Positions 1-10,412 of a DNA stretch of 64,000 nucleotides are shown piece by piece; position 1 is the stretch's first letter; the number at the start of each line of letters is the position of its first letter. The notes beneath the pieces are model-generated. The model was not told where the DNA came from. It saw only the letters and a program-made list of their open reading frames with translations, and made no database searches. The stretch comes from Phytophthora sp. 'mugwort'. Its lineage: Eukaryota > Oomycota > Peronosporomycetes > Peronosporales > Peronosporaceae. The stretch covers positions 4,457,001 through 4,521,000 of the forward strand of contig JAUCEF010000013.1 in the NCBI GenBank assembly GCA_033558025.1, in the 5' to 3' direction. The position numbers and the translations under genes were made by a program.

Positions 1-1689
1 CCCAGAAAACCCTGATGTATCATCTGTTGGAACAAACACTGATACAACTAAGACGGATTTCCCGTCAAGTCGCGGTCCAAGACCGGTTGATGCTGAAACT
101 AACACAAACAGAGTGCGTATGTCTAATAAAAAGTTCATGATTCGTCCTAAGACAACAGATAAACAGGTTGAGGCAATGGCGGAAGACTTGGTGGATAGAG
201 ATTTATTCAGTGAAGGCGATGATGAACAAGAGCAATCTAAGACAGCAGTTGCTCAAATATTTGAGGTCTATCCGATTCTTGCAGACTTGCATATTCATCC
301 TCTGACTTCAAACGGTCGTCAGCTATCGAAATATTACATTGGTAAAGATACGAAGACATATACTGTCAAGTTAGATAGAGTATCATTAGCACCAAACATC
401 GATTGGTCCGAGGCATACGATCATATTAGGGAGGTTTTAACTAATGATGTTCGCTTCCTCGAATATCTGACTGAAAAGGAGGCACGCCGCGAAATGGGGA
501 AAGAAGCAAGCCTACTCCATATCAGGTATGGCAACTTGCTGGATCGAAGCGGAAACGATTCAATGCTTCGGTAGGGGATGATGCAGATCGCACGAAGCAA
601 AGACATGAGGATAGCTTTTTATTCGATAAATCGACTTCTACAACGTCTGACCAGACTCACAGCAAGATCAAAATGATCTGGACCATCAGTAGGAATAAGG
701 ACGTTCTTGAAGCTAAGGGGTTAAGAAAGAAAATTGTTCCAATTCTCATGGGTACGAGTAAAACATCTCCTGTTGATGTAGATGGATATATATGGCTCGA
801 TGGTAATTACATTAGCGTATTTGGTAAAGATAGTAATCGTACAAAGCCCGCTATTACTAAGAGAGTCAATTGGACAATCACATTCGAATCGTTTATCGAT
901 ATGGTCAGCGCGAGAGGAGTTGATCTGGTATTAATCGGTAAACAGGATGAGAAAAGGGTAGCGGAGGATTTCACACCAGGTGAGGGGGAAGCCCGACATG
1001 GAGTAATGAGTGGTGCCGATGAAGATATGGAACCAAAGTTAACCAACGCCGACAACGACGCCAAACAAATCTTAACAGATTACTACACTCAGTTGGCGAG
1101 CGAGCGTATTGCTACTTTTTATTCCGTCTGAAGCCGATTGTTAATACCAAAGATGGAACAAAACCTCATCCAGATTACTATTTTGCTGAACCAACACTCA
1201 GTCGACCATTATATATCAGATATACAAAAAAAGCCAAACATGTACCTGGTAAGGGTTGGTCCGATCTCATGAAAAACCATCCACTGGATGGATACTTTCA
1301 CATCGCAATTGAACTATTTCGAAGAATTAGAGCGCTACCTTTTTGATGTTGAGTACCCATTCTCTTCAAATGATGAAGAAGCATCTAAAAAAAAAAATTG
1401 ATTGAGGAGAAGGAACTTAACAAACAAAGACGAAATAATCCTGATGAGAATTTAAAGATTAAACAAAGCTATCTTAGGTACTGCTCAAGACATCAAACGA
1501 CAAAACGTTAAGCCAGATGAATTACAGATGTTTCACGACGACGCTGAGGCGGCGTTTCAACCATATGGCGAGGCTCAGAAGCGTTATGAGGCAGCTGAGG
1601 AAGCTGTAAGAGGGTCAAATTCGAAATCTTTAGGATCAGCTTTGAAGGCCGCTCAATCAGCGATGAGAGCTACAAAGTCTGTATATTAA
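1..1689 (+). pseudogene. PLV large hypothetical protein, 5' partial and frameshifted
   Basis: An open frame enters from the left edge and stops at 574. The reading continues in shifted frames through 673-1131 and about 1140-1350, and ends with an Ala/Glu-rich stretch stopping at 1687-1689. The pieces look like one hydrophilic protein broken by several indels, because each frame opens just where the previous one closes. The start is outside the window. I recognise no domain. Its place upstream of two small PLV ORFs and the fibre suggests a viral protein, possibly structural, but no function can be assigned. Confidence 0.5.
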
Positions 1690-1739
1690 ACTAAGTCTAA
1701 TAGATATTCAGAGCGCAAACTCTAAAGGGGCGTGGTCTA

Positions 1740-2237
1740 ATGGAGGCTGGTGTAGCTTCGCTGGGTGGAGTTGTTAGACGTGGTAGAACCTACAATTTGA
1801 GTGAGATCCAAGGATTAGCAACACCGAGTGCTTATATTTATCACCAACTCGGTAGCAAGTACATTCGATTGCCCGATTTGGACGCAAAAATACTCATGAT
1901 TGTACAACCCAATCGCCGTCAATGCGGGCCTAAATGCAATATCAGCGATAGTCTCCAAGCTATGATCAGGACCCTTGTGTATAAGCAGCATATTCATCAA
2001 GCCTCGTATGATAAGCTCAGTATCGACGACAAAAAAATGTTCAAGGAGATTCTTGCCATCACTCATCTCCAGTTTAATTTTCACGATAAGCTCACGGACC
2101 CACTGGAGACTCTTCGAGCTGAGTATAATAAGCTTAAAGGAGAGCTCGAATTAGGCAATAATAACCCAAGCATCATAAAACAACTAAAGCCTGTCACGGT
2201 GGATATGTACAGCAACCGTCTGATCGATGATAAATAA
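1740..2237 (+). CDS. PLV hypothetical protein, 165 aa, intact
   Basis: This is an uninterrupted ATG-initiated frame with a mixed, hydrophilic composition and a Lys/Glu-rich C-terminal half that could be helical. It has no signal peptide, membrane segment or recognised domain. It starts 50 bp after the stop of the decayed upstream gene and is followed 38 bp later by another small ORF on the same strand. Being intact among broken neighbours, it is either shorter and luckier or decaying more slowly. It could also be the C-terminal part of the upstream protein cut off by a frameshift, since the two are nearly adjacent. Confidence 0.55.
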   Translation: MEAGVASLGGVVRRGRTYNLSEIQGLATPSAYIYHQLGSKYIRLPDLDAKILMIVQPNRRQCGPKCNISDSLQAMIRTLVYKQHIHQASYDKLSIDDKKMFKEILAITHLQFNFHDKLTDPLETLRAEYNKLKGELELGNNNPSIIKQLKPVTVDMYSNRLIDDK

Positions 2238-2275
2238 TTCAAGCTAGTTACCACACGACTATTATAATCTGAAGC

Positions 2276-2539
2276 ATGTTCTTTTTCAACCCTCGCATTA
2301 TTTCTAGTTCAGGTGGCCGCTATGGCGATAACGCTGATCTCAACGTTGCTGAGCTAAAAGCTATCATGAAGAATCTAATCATCCATGATCGGCCCCAGAA
2401 GACACAAGCAGCTGTCTGGGCAACAGATTTAGACAAAACCTTAAATAAGGTGGACACCTCAACCCAAGCTAAGGGAGGTCGCGTATGGGCTTACCAGCCC
2501 AAGAAAAAAACAAAAACTGTGAAGACATTTGCTCTTTAA
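2276..2539 (+). CDS. PLV small hypothetical protein, 87 aa
   Basis: This short intact frame begins with an ATG and has a basic C-terminus rich in Lys and Thr. The middle includes a WATDLDKTLNKVD segment. It has no recognised domain. It lies between the 165-aa ORF on the same strand and the 3' end of the fibre gene on the opposite strand, 41 bp from the latter's stop. The compact spacing supports a real viral gene, but its function is unknown. Confidence 0.45.
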   Translation: MFFFNPRIISSSGGRYGDNADLNVAELKAIMKNLIIHDRPQKTQAAVWATDLDKTLNKVDTSTQAKGGRVWAYQPKKKTKTVKTFAL

Positions 2540-2580
2540 CTTATACCACGTTGAAATGTTTTTCAAGTGTTGCAGAATCA

Positions 2581-4705
2581 CTACTTTAGTTTTTCAATCT
2601 CACGCAAGAGATATTGAATCATCTTCATATTATATGCTGCAATCCTACTGTAGTCAACGTTGAGCTGCTGATTTGCTGGTTCGAGCGACAGGTCTTCTCC
2701 TTCCTCGATATCGTCTCGATAGAAAACACTGATCAAGTCGGTTAATCTAGCTGGTACCAAGTCTTGAGCAATCAAACCAACCTGTTGTCCTTCGCGGTTC
2801 TCAGATTTGGCCCATTCGTACAAAACTACATCAACCTTGTCATAGAGACGTCTGATGCGATCGAGAGAAGCAATCTGAATGTTTTGTTTGAGGCACCTAT
2901 CAGAGGTTATCGCCATCGTTTGACACGAAATGTACCCTGAGAAGACAGCAGATACGTTGTACAATATAGAACTTAATGCTGATTCTGTAACTCCGTTGTC
3001 TGTGCTTAGTCTATAGACAGTAGACACTCCTCCTACTCCAAAAGTGAATGAATTTGACGAAGCTATGTGCAGAAACGAGGTTGGACTCGTAGTCTCTATG
3101 CCTTATCTACCTGCAGAAGTCAATATCATCCTTGCTGCTCCTTTACCAACCAGATGCTATGAGCTGTTCCACCAATGGATATCTCCCAGCTAGAAAAATT
3201 AGTACCGTCGAGTAGGATGCTTGTCCTACCAGTAGCTGGTGAAATATTGATGTATAAATGCAACATAGAAGAGCCACCGGCGATGTAGGTTCCATTATAT
3301 GTACCCGAACCATTTAGGGTTAGCTGATATGACATAGCTGGAGTTGTAGTATTGAGGCATGCTCCACCATCGTTGAGAAGCAAAAGATTGTTTGATGATG
3401 CAAAATCGCTCGTCGTTGAAGATCCTGATACGATATTCAAAGCTGGAGAGCTACTATAGAATTGCGTCCCAGCATTCCCGCCCCATGCTTGTGAGCCCAA
3501 TAGATACCCATGAAACCATCCGGATTGATAATTAATAGAAAAGTCAACGAGCTTGTGTTCTGAACGGGTAACCTCTTTGTATTCAGCAGAGCTTGTGCCA
3601 ACTACTCCCGATTGATCGTAACCACTCACCAAATGCAACAAAGGACTGCACTTCTGAATCGTAGAAGCTTTCGTCCCAATGGTCTGTCCCTCGTCGTCGG
3701 AGTCACGAAAGAGATATACTATTTCCTTGTTTGGAGTATTCCCGTAAAAAGAGATACAACCTGACCAGCTACACCAAGTGGAACGCGGATCACATTAATG
3801 AATCGGAGATCATAGCTTTGTTCGATGTGAGAACGCCATAGCCTCCGTTCAGCACGCTCAGGTCAATATATACAACATTAAGTCTATACGAGGATGAATC
3901 GATATATGAGCTCACATCACTAATAGAGAGTACTCGTAATGTGTAAGATATTGTCAGAGAGCTACTGATTGGTAATCCTGATAGAGTACCGACACTTGTG
4001 ATGTTGGATTGAGTAGCTGTCTGAAGGGTACCACTGAGGGATGTTGCGGTCAGTGAATTACAGCTATCTCTGTTTCACTAATCACTGATGTACCGAATGT
4101 TAAAGCGTTACTGATTGTGAACGAGCTCAAGGTGCCAATGACAATTACATTCGGTTGTGAAGGAGTGGTTAAAGTACCTGTTGTTGACGTAGAACTGAGC
4201 GTCGATAGACCGGTCAAAGTCCGTGAAGTGCCACTAAACGATAGATTGCCTGCAATAGTCAAAGCAGATTATGGTCCAAGCGAAGTAATGTTGGGTTGAG
4301 CTGCCGTCTGGATTGTACCTGTTATATCTGTAGCAGTGAGCGAAGCTATAGTCGATATGGAGACAGATCCATCCAGTACGAGTGCTTTACCAAGAGCGGC
4401 ACTACCTGGAGTAATTCCAAGAGTGTAAGCAGGAGCAGACTACATGCTGGATCCATTCGTTATCAAGATAGTGTCCCAATACCATTGATATCATTGTTAG
4501 TACCTGGAACAAGGGCTATACCTTGTGTTGCAACTCTTGGTGTGATACCAGAAATATATGTTAATCGATAATCATTCTTATCGAGGTAAAGAGTCTGGGC
4601 ATACTCAGAGGTCAGATAGCCGCTGACATCCAACGTTAGATAGAATGCAGGATTGTAGATCGGTGATATGCATATTGGCTGAGGATAAGAGAAACCAGAA
4701 CTCAC
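2581..4705 (-). pseudogene. Tail-fibre-like protein with C-terminal S74 chaperone domain, broken
   Basis: Four frames on the minus strand follow one another (start 4705; about 4262; 3641; 3027 to the stop at 2581). The N-terminal part has imperfect repeats of the type LTAT-x-I-x-GTLQTA-x-QPNITSLGTL, a low-complexity beta-rich fibre signature. The last 148 residues hold SDRCLKQNI, VGLIAQDL and LNVDYSRIAAYNMKMIQYLL, which match the peptidase S74 (endosialidase-type) intramolecular chaperone that trimerises fibres and then cleaves itself off. The Ser-Asp of SDRCLK is the expected cleavage position, and the Lys is also typical. The gene is broken by at least three frameshifts. It probably encoded a host-attachment fibre. 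Confidence 0.75.
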
Positions 4706-4756
4706 TGTTTGTTTTTATCTCAATCTATATAGATCCAACGATTAAAAGACACGACC

Positions 4757-5440
4757 ATGGGCGCTATTCCAGATTTCGGTGCTTCATTGGGTAAGAAGTA
4801 CAAGACAGCTGGTATGGGCGATATCACTGCGCTTGACAGTAAAAAAAAGCTATTTAGAATGATTGTCCTTGGACCCTCTTTTAGTGTGAAAAACAACCTA
4901 TGTTTTTTCATTCTCAAACATTCACCCCACGTATTCGCCCATTTAACGATTATTGCTCGCAATCCCGACCAAGAGATGTATGAGTACCTTCGCGACAAGC
5001 TTGAAGATTTCATTACTTTCACTGATCCAGATACGCCTCCGAGCGTTGATTAAGTGCGTCGTACACCATTTAACTTCCAATAAACCTAAGTTTGTTATCA
5101 TAAACGATTACAGTAACGATAAGCTACTCCAGAATAATATCTTCTCACCCTATATGACAAGAGGTCGACACTTCAAGCTGAGTACCATATTCCTAAGCCA
5201 CAGCTATTTTGCAACCGATAAGATGATACGATTGGACAGTGAATTGTTGCTATTCTACGAGCAAATAGTAAAAGGTACTTGCAAATGATTGTCGGTGATA
5301 AATGGCATAGACGAAAAAAAATAATGATTGCCTATAATAAAGCAGTATCACGAGGCAAAGGCCAAATCTTACTTGTAGACAGTGTGAAAAGTCAACTACG
5401 ATATAACTTTAATGAAATAATCAATCCAGCTGATCTTTAA
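4757..5440 (+). pseudogene. Genome-packaging ATPase (A32/FtsK-HerA type), frameshifted
   Basis: The first frame (4757-5053) has an altered Walker A region, GPSFSVKNN, where GxSxxGKT/S is expected. The second frame (about 5050-5288) has a Walker-B-like FVIINDYSND, followed by a segment of the kind TRGRHFKLSTIFLSHSYF, as in viral packaging ATPases. A third frame runs from about 5285 and ends with NPADL and a stop at 5438-5440. The order and spacing fit a protein of roughly 225 residues that pumps viral DNA into capsids. The lost glycine and lysine of the P-loop, plus two frameshifts, make it non-functional. Its 3' end overlaps the stop of the convergent GIY-YIG gene. Confidence 0.75.
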
Positions 5441-6005
5441 GGTTGTTGATCGGCAAGCCAGCGTCGATACTTAACAGTTCGCTCATTCTGCGATTTTACT
5501 CGTCATTGAATTCGTAATCAACAAGCACAGTCTATTTTTTCACTTGTCTTTGCTAAAATATTATCTCAATTAGCTCGGTAGTATTCCATATCTCGTGCTT
5601 TCTTCTCGTCAATATGATCTTGACGGTATTGAGGTCCTTGTTCACGTAGTCGTTCCTTATTTCCCTGATAATATGTGCGCCCGTATTCAAGTTTTTGCTC
5701 GGTGGTACGGTATGCCGCATATAAATTGACACAAGATATTTAATCGATAACAAGTTGTTCAAACTCATGCGATTGCTTATGATTTTCAATTCCATGCTCG
5801 CTGCTTAAATGAATACTAAATTTATCAATACCATTACCTAGAAGTGAGGAAAAATCGCAGCTCGGCAACGATCAAGCTTGTCATCAATCCATCGATTATA
5901 ATTTGCTCTATGACTCTACCATCTCTGTTGCAACGTCTTGGTTGTGCTACCAATATAGACTACTTGCTCATCGGTATTGGTGATCTTATATATACGACCA
6001 AACAT
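5437..6005 (-). pseudogene. GIY-YIG family endonuclease, broken by stops and a frameshift
   Basis: Reading from the ATG at 6003-6005, the N-terminus gives IYKIT and then VVYIGST, the GIY-YIG hallmark, followed by a Gln/Arg-rich helix with one in-frame stop. After a frame change, the rest contains a YYQGNKERL-like repeat-rich basic region and ends at 5437 with RRWLADQQP. GIY-YIG nucleases of this layout are common in large DNA viruses and PLVs, where they may act in recombination, homing or host DNA cleavage. At least three stops and one indel inactivate it. The gene converges on, and overlaps by about 3 bp, the packaging ATPase. Confidence 0.7.
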
Positions 6006-6071
6006 AGCTATATAAAGTTATATATTTATTGGATTATCGCTTAAATATGATTTTTTGAATATACTATCAAG

Positions 6072-6968
6072 ATGGCCAGCTTTATCAAGCTCAATTCCAC
6101 GAGCCTCGTTCAAGATGGATACAACTCAACTTGGCGATACAGTTTCCCGGGTTCTGCTGCCGATTTTCGTGATGTTGTTTGCACCACTCAATCAATAAGC
6201 ATGTACAACACCGAATACAGTATCGATGCGACCAGGTTCTGGAACAACACTTTCGAAATCGAAGTACCAACAGGTGCTACAACATCCATCGTGAATATCA
6301 TCTCACCGATGGTATTTACACGTGTGCTGCTATCAATAGAAGCATTCAGACTGCTCTCGTCAACGCTAGTGCCAATCTCATTGATCCATCTGGAAATAAT
6401 GTATTTTACATCCCATTATCGGAAAATAGCGTATATTATGCTGCTCAGTTTGTTTTCAGCGCTACCCCCAACGACTCTATCTACCGCTAAAGGTACCTGG
6501 GCTAGACCTGGTCTATATAGCTCCGGCGGTTCTGATTTGCCTACTACTACGCGCGTTCCGCGCCTGATCATCGATAATGCTGAGTTTGGAAAGGTTGTTG
6601 GATTGCCCGTTGGAACATATCCATCGTCCCCTGCAACGGTTGCAAGCGCTCAGCTTTCGAATACGACCCCTCAGATCCACCTTACAAGTTCCTACATTGT
6701 ACGATGCGATCTAATTAACAATGAATATGTTGCGAGTGGCGATATCCTTAGTGCTTTCGATCGAGGTGATGCGTCTGTTGGTCAGCTAATCTCGTAAAAG
6801 CCGAATCAGTATGCTTGGATGAACTGTCATAATGGCGCTCGTTCAACGATTACGATCTCCATTTACAACCAGACTGATCAGAAGGTTAAGTTTCGAGATA
6901 CTTCGGTCTCGACCATACTTTTGCTTCGACCACAAAATAAAGCCATTGCTTGTGTCTTTTGTTTTTAG
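6072..6968 (+). pseudogene. Penton / minor capsid protein of PLV, frameshifted
   Basis: The N-terminus has the pattern FPGSAADFRDV then SISMYNTEYSID and WNNTFEIE, typical of PLV and virophage penton (minor capsid) single jelly-roll proteins. A frameshift near 6300 moves the reading into a second frame (TDGIYTCAAINRSIQ; LSENSVYYAAQF), and the first frame resumes near 6490. The C-terminal part carries HLTSSYIVRCDLINNEY, GDILSAFDRGD and, after an in-frame TAA at 6795-6797, WMNCHNGARSTITI and TILLLRPQN, again in family order. The true stop is at 6966-6968, giving about 298 codons. Two indels and one nonsense codon are seen. Confidence 0.8.
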
Positions 6969-6984
6969 TGTAATGAGGCGGAAG

Positions 6985-7738
6985 TTACAATCTAAAGCTC
7001 CCCGCGTGCATAGGCTTCTTCTTCACTTCACGGAGCTTAGCCATATGATCGCATGCTTCTTGGGAACCCTTTATAAATTTCTTTGCCTTTGGCTTGGCAA
7101 CGCCTACTCCATATCGACGACGACCTCACCTCGAATCGATTTGATTAATTCCTCGTGTTCAGGCTTGGTGGCTTTGGAAAGGAAAAACTTCTCTCCAGCG
7201 TCGACCGCATCGGTTAGAACTCCTTTTCGTTTAGCATAAGCAAGAGCACATTTGGCTCCTTTCTTAATATCACTTATGGTCAGGTGTCCTCCTTCCTTAT
7301 CGTCATAATGAACTCCGATACCTGTCATGGAAGGTATGGCAGCTCGCGCTGGGATAGCGTTTTGTGGAGACCCGAGTGCGGTTGCGAGAGCAGGAACAGC
7401 TGCATTTGCTGCTTTGCTAAGAAATGCCAGAGTCTTTAGCGAATTTGAATGCCTTTTTGATGCCTCCCCATGTCTTCGACCAAATGCTCGCCCCCTGTAT
7501 ACCACCACCTTGTATATGCTTAAAACGGATAGTCAATCTCCTTCTTAGTGATAGCCAACGCGTTCCTTTACCATATTTGCGAGCTCGAAGGGCTTTGGCA
7601 TACGATTCAGGATGAAAATGGACGTAGAGCCAGAAACATTCAACTCACCTTTCGTCAGCGATAGAGTACATTCTCGAATGCCCTCTTGAGCTTTGCCACC
7701 GGTATTGACGATGAAACAGGTAACTCTTTGAACGTCAT
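6985..7738 (-). pseudogene. Basic virion-protein candidate of PLV, several frameshifts
   Basis: Fragments in different frames join into one basic protein. From an ATG at about 7738 comes a segment with LSLTKGELNVSGS, then an Arg/Lys-rich stretch, then IQGGGIQGASIWSKTW, an Ala-rich helix (SKAANAAVPALATALG), a region with LTISDIKKGAKCALAYAKRKGVL, and a Lys-rich end at 6985. Small basic proteins with glycine and alanine repeats between capsid and protease genes are common in this virus group, where they may coat DNA or line the capsid. I cannot name the family. At least four indels are needed to read it through, so it is dead. Confidence 0.5.
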
Positions 7739-7776
7739 GATTATATTATATCAACAATATATCCTGTGTTTTTTAT

Positions 7777-8149
7777 TTATAGAATGGTTAGATTCAGATA
7801 TTTGAATTGATCTAATAGATCCATTTTATTTTTTTGTTTGCAGTATAGCCAAAGCATGCACCATATACCACAGTAATTACCGTATGCTCCTTGATATTAT
7901 TTAGGGTTGTATCTACCGATTCCATACTTTGTCGGAGCTGCTTCGCCCATCGAATCGAAAAATTCGCCATCGTGTACCGCTTGCCAATGTCCCACATCGA
8001 GATTGGGTGGTCTAAGTAAAATTACCCTCCTTCACTAGTGAAATCGATATTTCATCCGATTCAAATATATCATAGAGATGGACACCTACTCGATCCGCAA
8101 GTTCAATTAGACCATGATCGCTTGTAATAGGTTTGACTAGGTCACCCAT
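7777..8149 (-). pseudogene. Adenain-like (Ulp1-fold) capsid maturation protease, one nonsense codon and one frameshift
   Basis: Starting at the ATG at 8147-8149, the first frame gives LADRVGVHLYDIFESDEIS, then stops near 8022. Shifting frame continues directly into NLDVGHWQAV, whose GHW supplies the catalytic histidine region, then GEFFDSMGE, YGIGRYN, an in-frame TAA, and NYCGIWCMLWLYCKQ. The Cys in the CGIWC motif is the expected nucleophile. The order His, then Tyr/Gln-rich, then Cys is that of adenovirus-type proteases used by PLVs, virophages and Polintons to process capsid proteins. The gene starts 45 bp from the divergent capsid gene. The length of about 124 codons is short but complete in layout. 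Confidence 0.75.
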
Positions 8150-8194
8150 AATATTTAATTTCCCTCAAATTATATTAGAAACCATATAGATTCA

Positions 8195-9939
8195 ATGACG
8201 AGTGAAACTCAACTATCCGATCGGTACTTATACCAGAGTTCGCTCAAAAGCGACTCCGAGATCAAGGTATCTTCCGGCAAGCGTGTACCGTTTGTAATCG
8301 ATCTCAACCAGGGATCGTACCAGAATGGTATCATCACTATCGATACTACTGCCGAGCTGAATGGAAGTGAAGGATTCGCTTGTCTTCGTGATGCCTACAT
8401 CGTGTTACCATACAAGGTCTCGATGAAGAATTGTAGTACTGCGCAGACTGCTGCTGCCAATCGTTTCTGTTCAACGCTCAAATGCGGTAACTGGAATGTC
8501 ATTGATTCGATGTCGCTAGAACTCAACCGGCAAAATCGCTGTCAGCATGGCAGACTACAAGGTGTTTTGGAACAACATCCGCGCTCAGACTAGCTATAGG
8601 CCTCAGTATGTTGAGAAGCACATAGCTGAGTCGTTTCTCTATCCCGATGACGCTCAATCAGCCCTGTACAGTTCCGCTACAACCTCGACTACAGGAGATG
8701 GATACACAAACACTACTGCATTCTCATCTTCGTTTGCTACTACCGGCCCATCTGGTGGTGCCTCCATCGCGAACGATGGTCTTGGTAAAGCGGCTGTTGG
8801 CGAACCCTCCTAACGCTGATTCTGATTTCTCAACTGCATAGCCTTCGCTTGGTGCGGCTTCAGCTTCTACCACAATCTCAAACAAACCGCGCGCGGTGCT
8901 TTCGCACCTGGGGCTGCAACAGCTAACGCGATTATGGGTACGTGGAACTACATGCTTAAAATCAAGTTAACTGATCTTCACCCTATCTTTAGGGTGAAGA
9001 TCAGTTAATTAATGTTTTAGACCTCGTGGCGAACCCTCAAATCCGTCTGCGTTTCCGTGTCAATCAGGGTACTTTTACTATTGCTGTAGCTGCTCCGAAG
9101 GGTCTGTAGCTGACCAGCACTACTCTTGCCAGTGGTAATACCTGCCCTGTTATGGTATCTGTTTCTTCCACCGGTAATGTAATCCCATGGCTGGAGTACT
9201 TGCTGCTTCTGCCGGTTTCAGTGTTGCTTGGGTTGCTGTAGTCAATTCTCTTGAACCTACTATTGATGGGACTTACATGCCATTCACTACTTCTCGTGTG
9301 TACGTCCCGTTTGTCTGTCTTGAGAACCCTCAGGCTATTATCTCTAAACCGGCCAAGAAGGTTCGGTTTAATGATTGTTATGCTCAATGGGTTTACCAAC
9401 GAGCTGGTGTTGGGAAGCAATCGACTCAGCACAATGCTGCATTTAATCTACAGCTATCGGCATCTGGTAAGAACGCTAAATATGTTATTCTCCTTCCTTT
9501 TGCCGAACAGACTGGTAATTTTGCATCTGCCGCTGTACAGGAGTTTCAAAGTCCCTTTGATTCGGCTCCCCGGACACTCCACCCTGTTCCAGTATCAGCA
9601 ACTTAACGCTCGCATGGGTTCCCACCAGACTTTTGACATCAGCCATGACTATGATTTCCACCACTTCACTAACGAGGTAGCTAAGATCGCGTCGATTAAC
9701 GGTGATCGGACTCCTGAGCTGGTGAATGGGCTTCTTGATTATCAGGCGTGTTCGCTTACTAACCATGTACTCATTGCGGATGTTAGTCGTCTTACAAAGC
9801 GCGATGTCCCCCAAGCAATTCAAGTCCAGGGCTCAAACGCAGGATGCCAGGGTAGCAACATGTTGGTCCTAGTTGTGAGGAGCAGGAGCTGACTTTTGAT
9901 CGTCTTACAGGCGAAGTGATCGATTTTACCGCAGCTTAA
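8195..9939 (+). pseudogene. Major capsid protein (double jelly roll) of PLV, frameshifted
   Basis: The gene opens with an intact 132-codon frame containing SSGKRVPFVIDLNQGSYQNG, then passes through frames starting near 8540, 9030, 9187, 9560 and 9880 to the stop at 9937-9939. Fragments in order include ADYKVFWNNIR, KIKLTDLHPIF, NPQIRLRFRVNQGTF, PAKKVRFNDCYAQW, SALFQYQQLNAR-like residues in a shifted frame, IASINGDRTPELVNGLLDYQ, and a C-terminus with EQELTFDRLTGEVIDF. These match the layout of PLV major capsid proteins of about 560-580 residues. At least five indels and a palindromic insertion (8967-9008) disrupt it. It is the largest recognisable viral gene here. Confidence 0.8.
8967..9008. 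repeat. Perfect 19-bp inverted repeat with 4-nt spacer inside the capsid gene
   Basis: TTAACTGATCTTCACCCTA (8967-8985) is followed by TCTT (8986-8989) and by its exact reverse complement (8990-9008). The left arm is ordinary capsid coding sequence (KLTDLHPI), so the right arm looks like a fold-back copy of it. It breaks the reading frame. Confidence 0.9.
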
Positions 9940-9960
9940 GAAAACAAAAACTTGATTTTC

Positions 9961-10263
9961 TTAGCTTGGTTCTACTAAAAGCTTGGGGCATTTTTCAATG
10001 ACGAATTGACTCTTGCGAAGCCGATCAATATAATTGGGGTCAATTCGACCGATCTGCTTGAGTGTCTTCCCAGGATATTTACCCCACGGCATCATATATG
10101 AGTTATCATTGTTAAGAAACTTGCAGTGCAAGAATATTTTGATATCTTCCGAGATATATAGACTGGGTTGGTTGAATACCCATCGACAATACCGGGGATC
10201 AGAAGCATATACTTCTTCGATCTGTGTGCCCTTGTACTTTCCAAAGTTAATTCGTTCGACATG
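9961..10263 (-). CDS. Exonuclease-X-C-terminal-like protein, intact frame of about 100 codons
   Basis: An uninterrupted minus-strand frame runs from 10263 to the stop at 9961-9963. It has two related motifs: FGKYKG followed by IEEVYASDPRYCRWVF, and MPWGKYPGKTLKQIGRIDPNYIDRL. Both fit the short FGKxKG...DPxYxxWL module found at the C-terminus of exonuclease X and alone in many viruses and phages. No ATG occurs at the expected start; an ATG lies one frame off at about 10263, so a start indel or a non-ATG start is likely. It follows the capsid gene convergently by 21 bp. The function is probably nucleic-acid binding, but this is inference. Confidence 0.6.
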   Translation of the reverse strand, partial: HVERINFGKYKGTQIEEVYASDPRYCRWVFNQPSLYISEDIKIFLHCKFLNNDNSYMMPWGKYPGKTLKQIGRIDPNYIDRLRKSQFVIEKCPKLLVEPS

Positions 10264-10398
10264 TTATCACTGGGGTATATCTATATACATACGCGTAATT
10301 GTTTTGTGAAAAATAAATAAAGAGCATTCGCTTTTTTGTTCTCATAGGTGGTGACAATTGTTGTACCTAAGGGTTTGATACCTACCTGAGCTTCAAAT

Positions 10399-10412
10399 GA
10401 TGTGTCCTTACG
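10399..10412. repeat. LINE target-site duplication, left copy
   Basis: GATGTGTCCTTACG, identical to 13970-13983, borders the 5' end of the LINE. Confidence 0.85.

Noticed and set aside
9064..9823. Two minus-strand frames (9064-9432, 9485-9823) opposite the capsid gene
   Set aside because: The plus strand carries capsid motifs through the same region; the reverse frames have no recognisable content.
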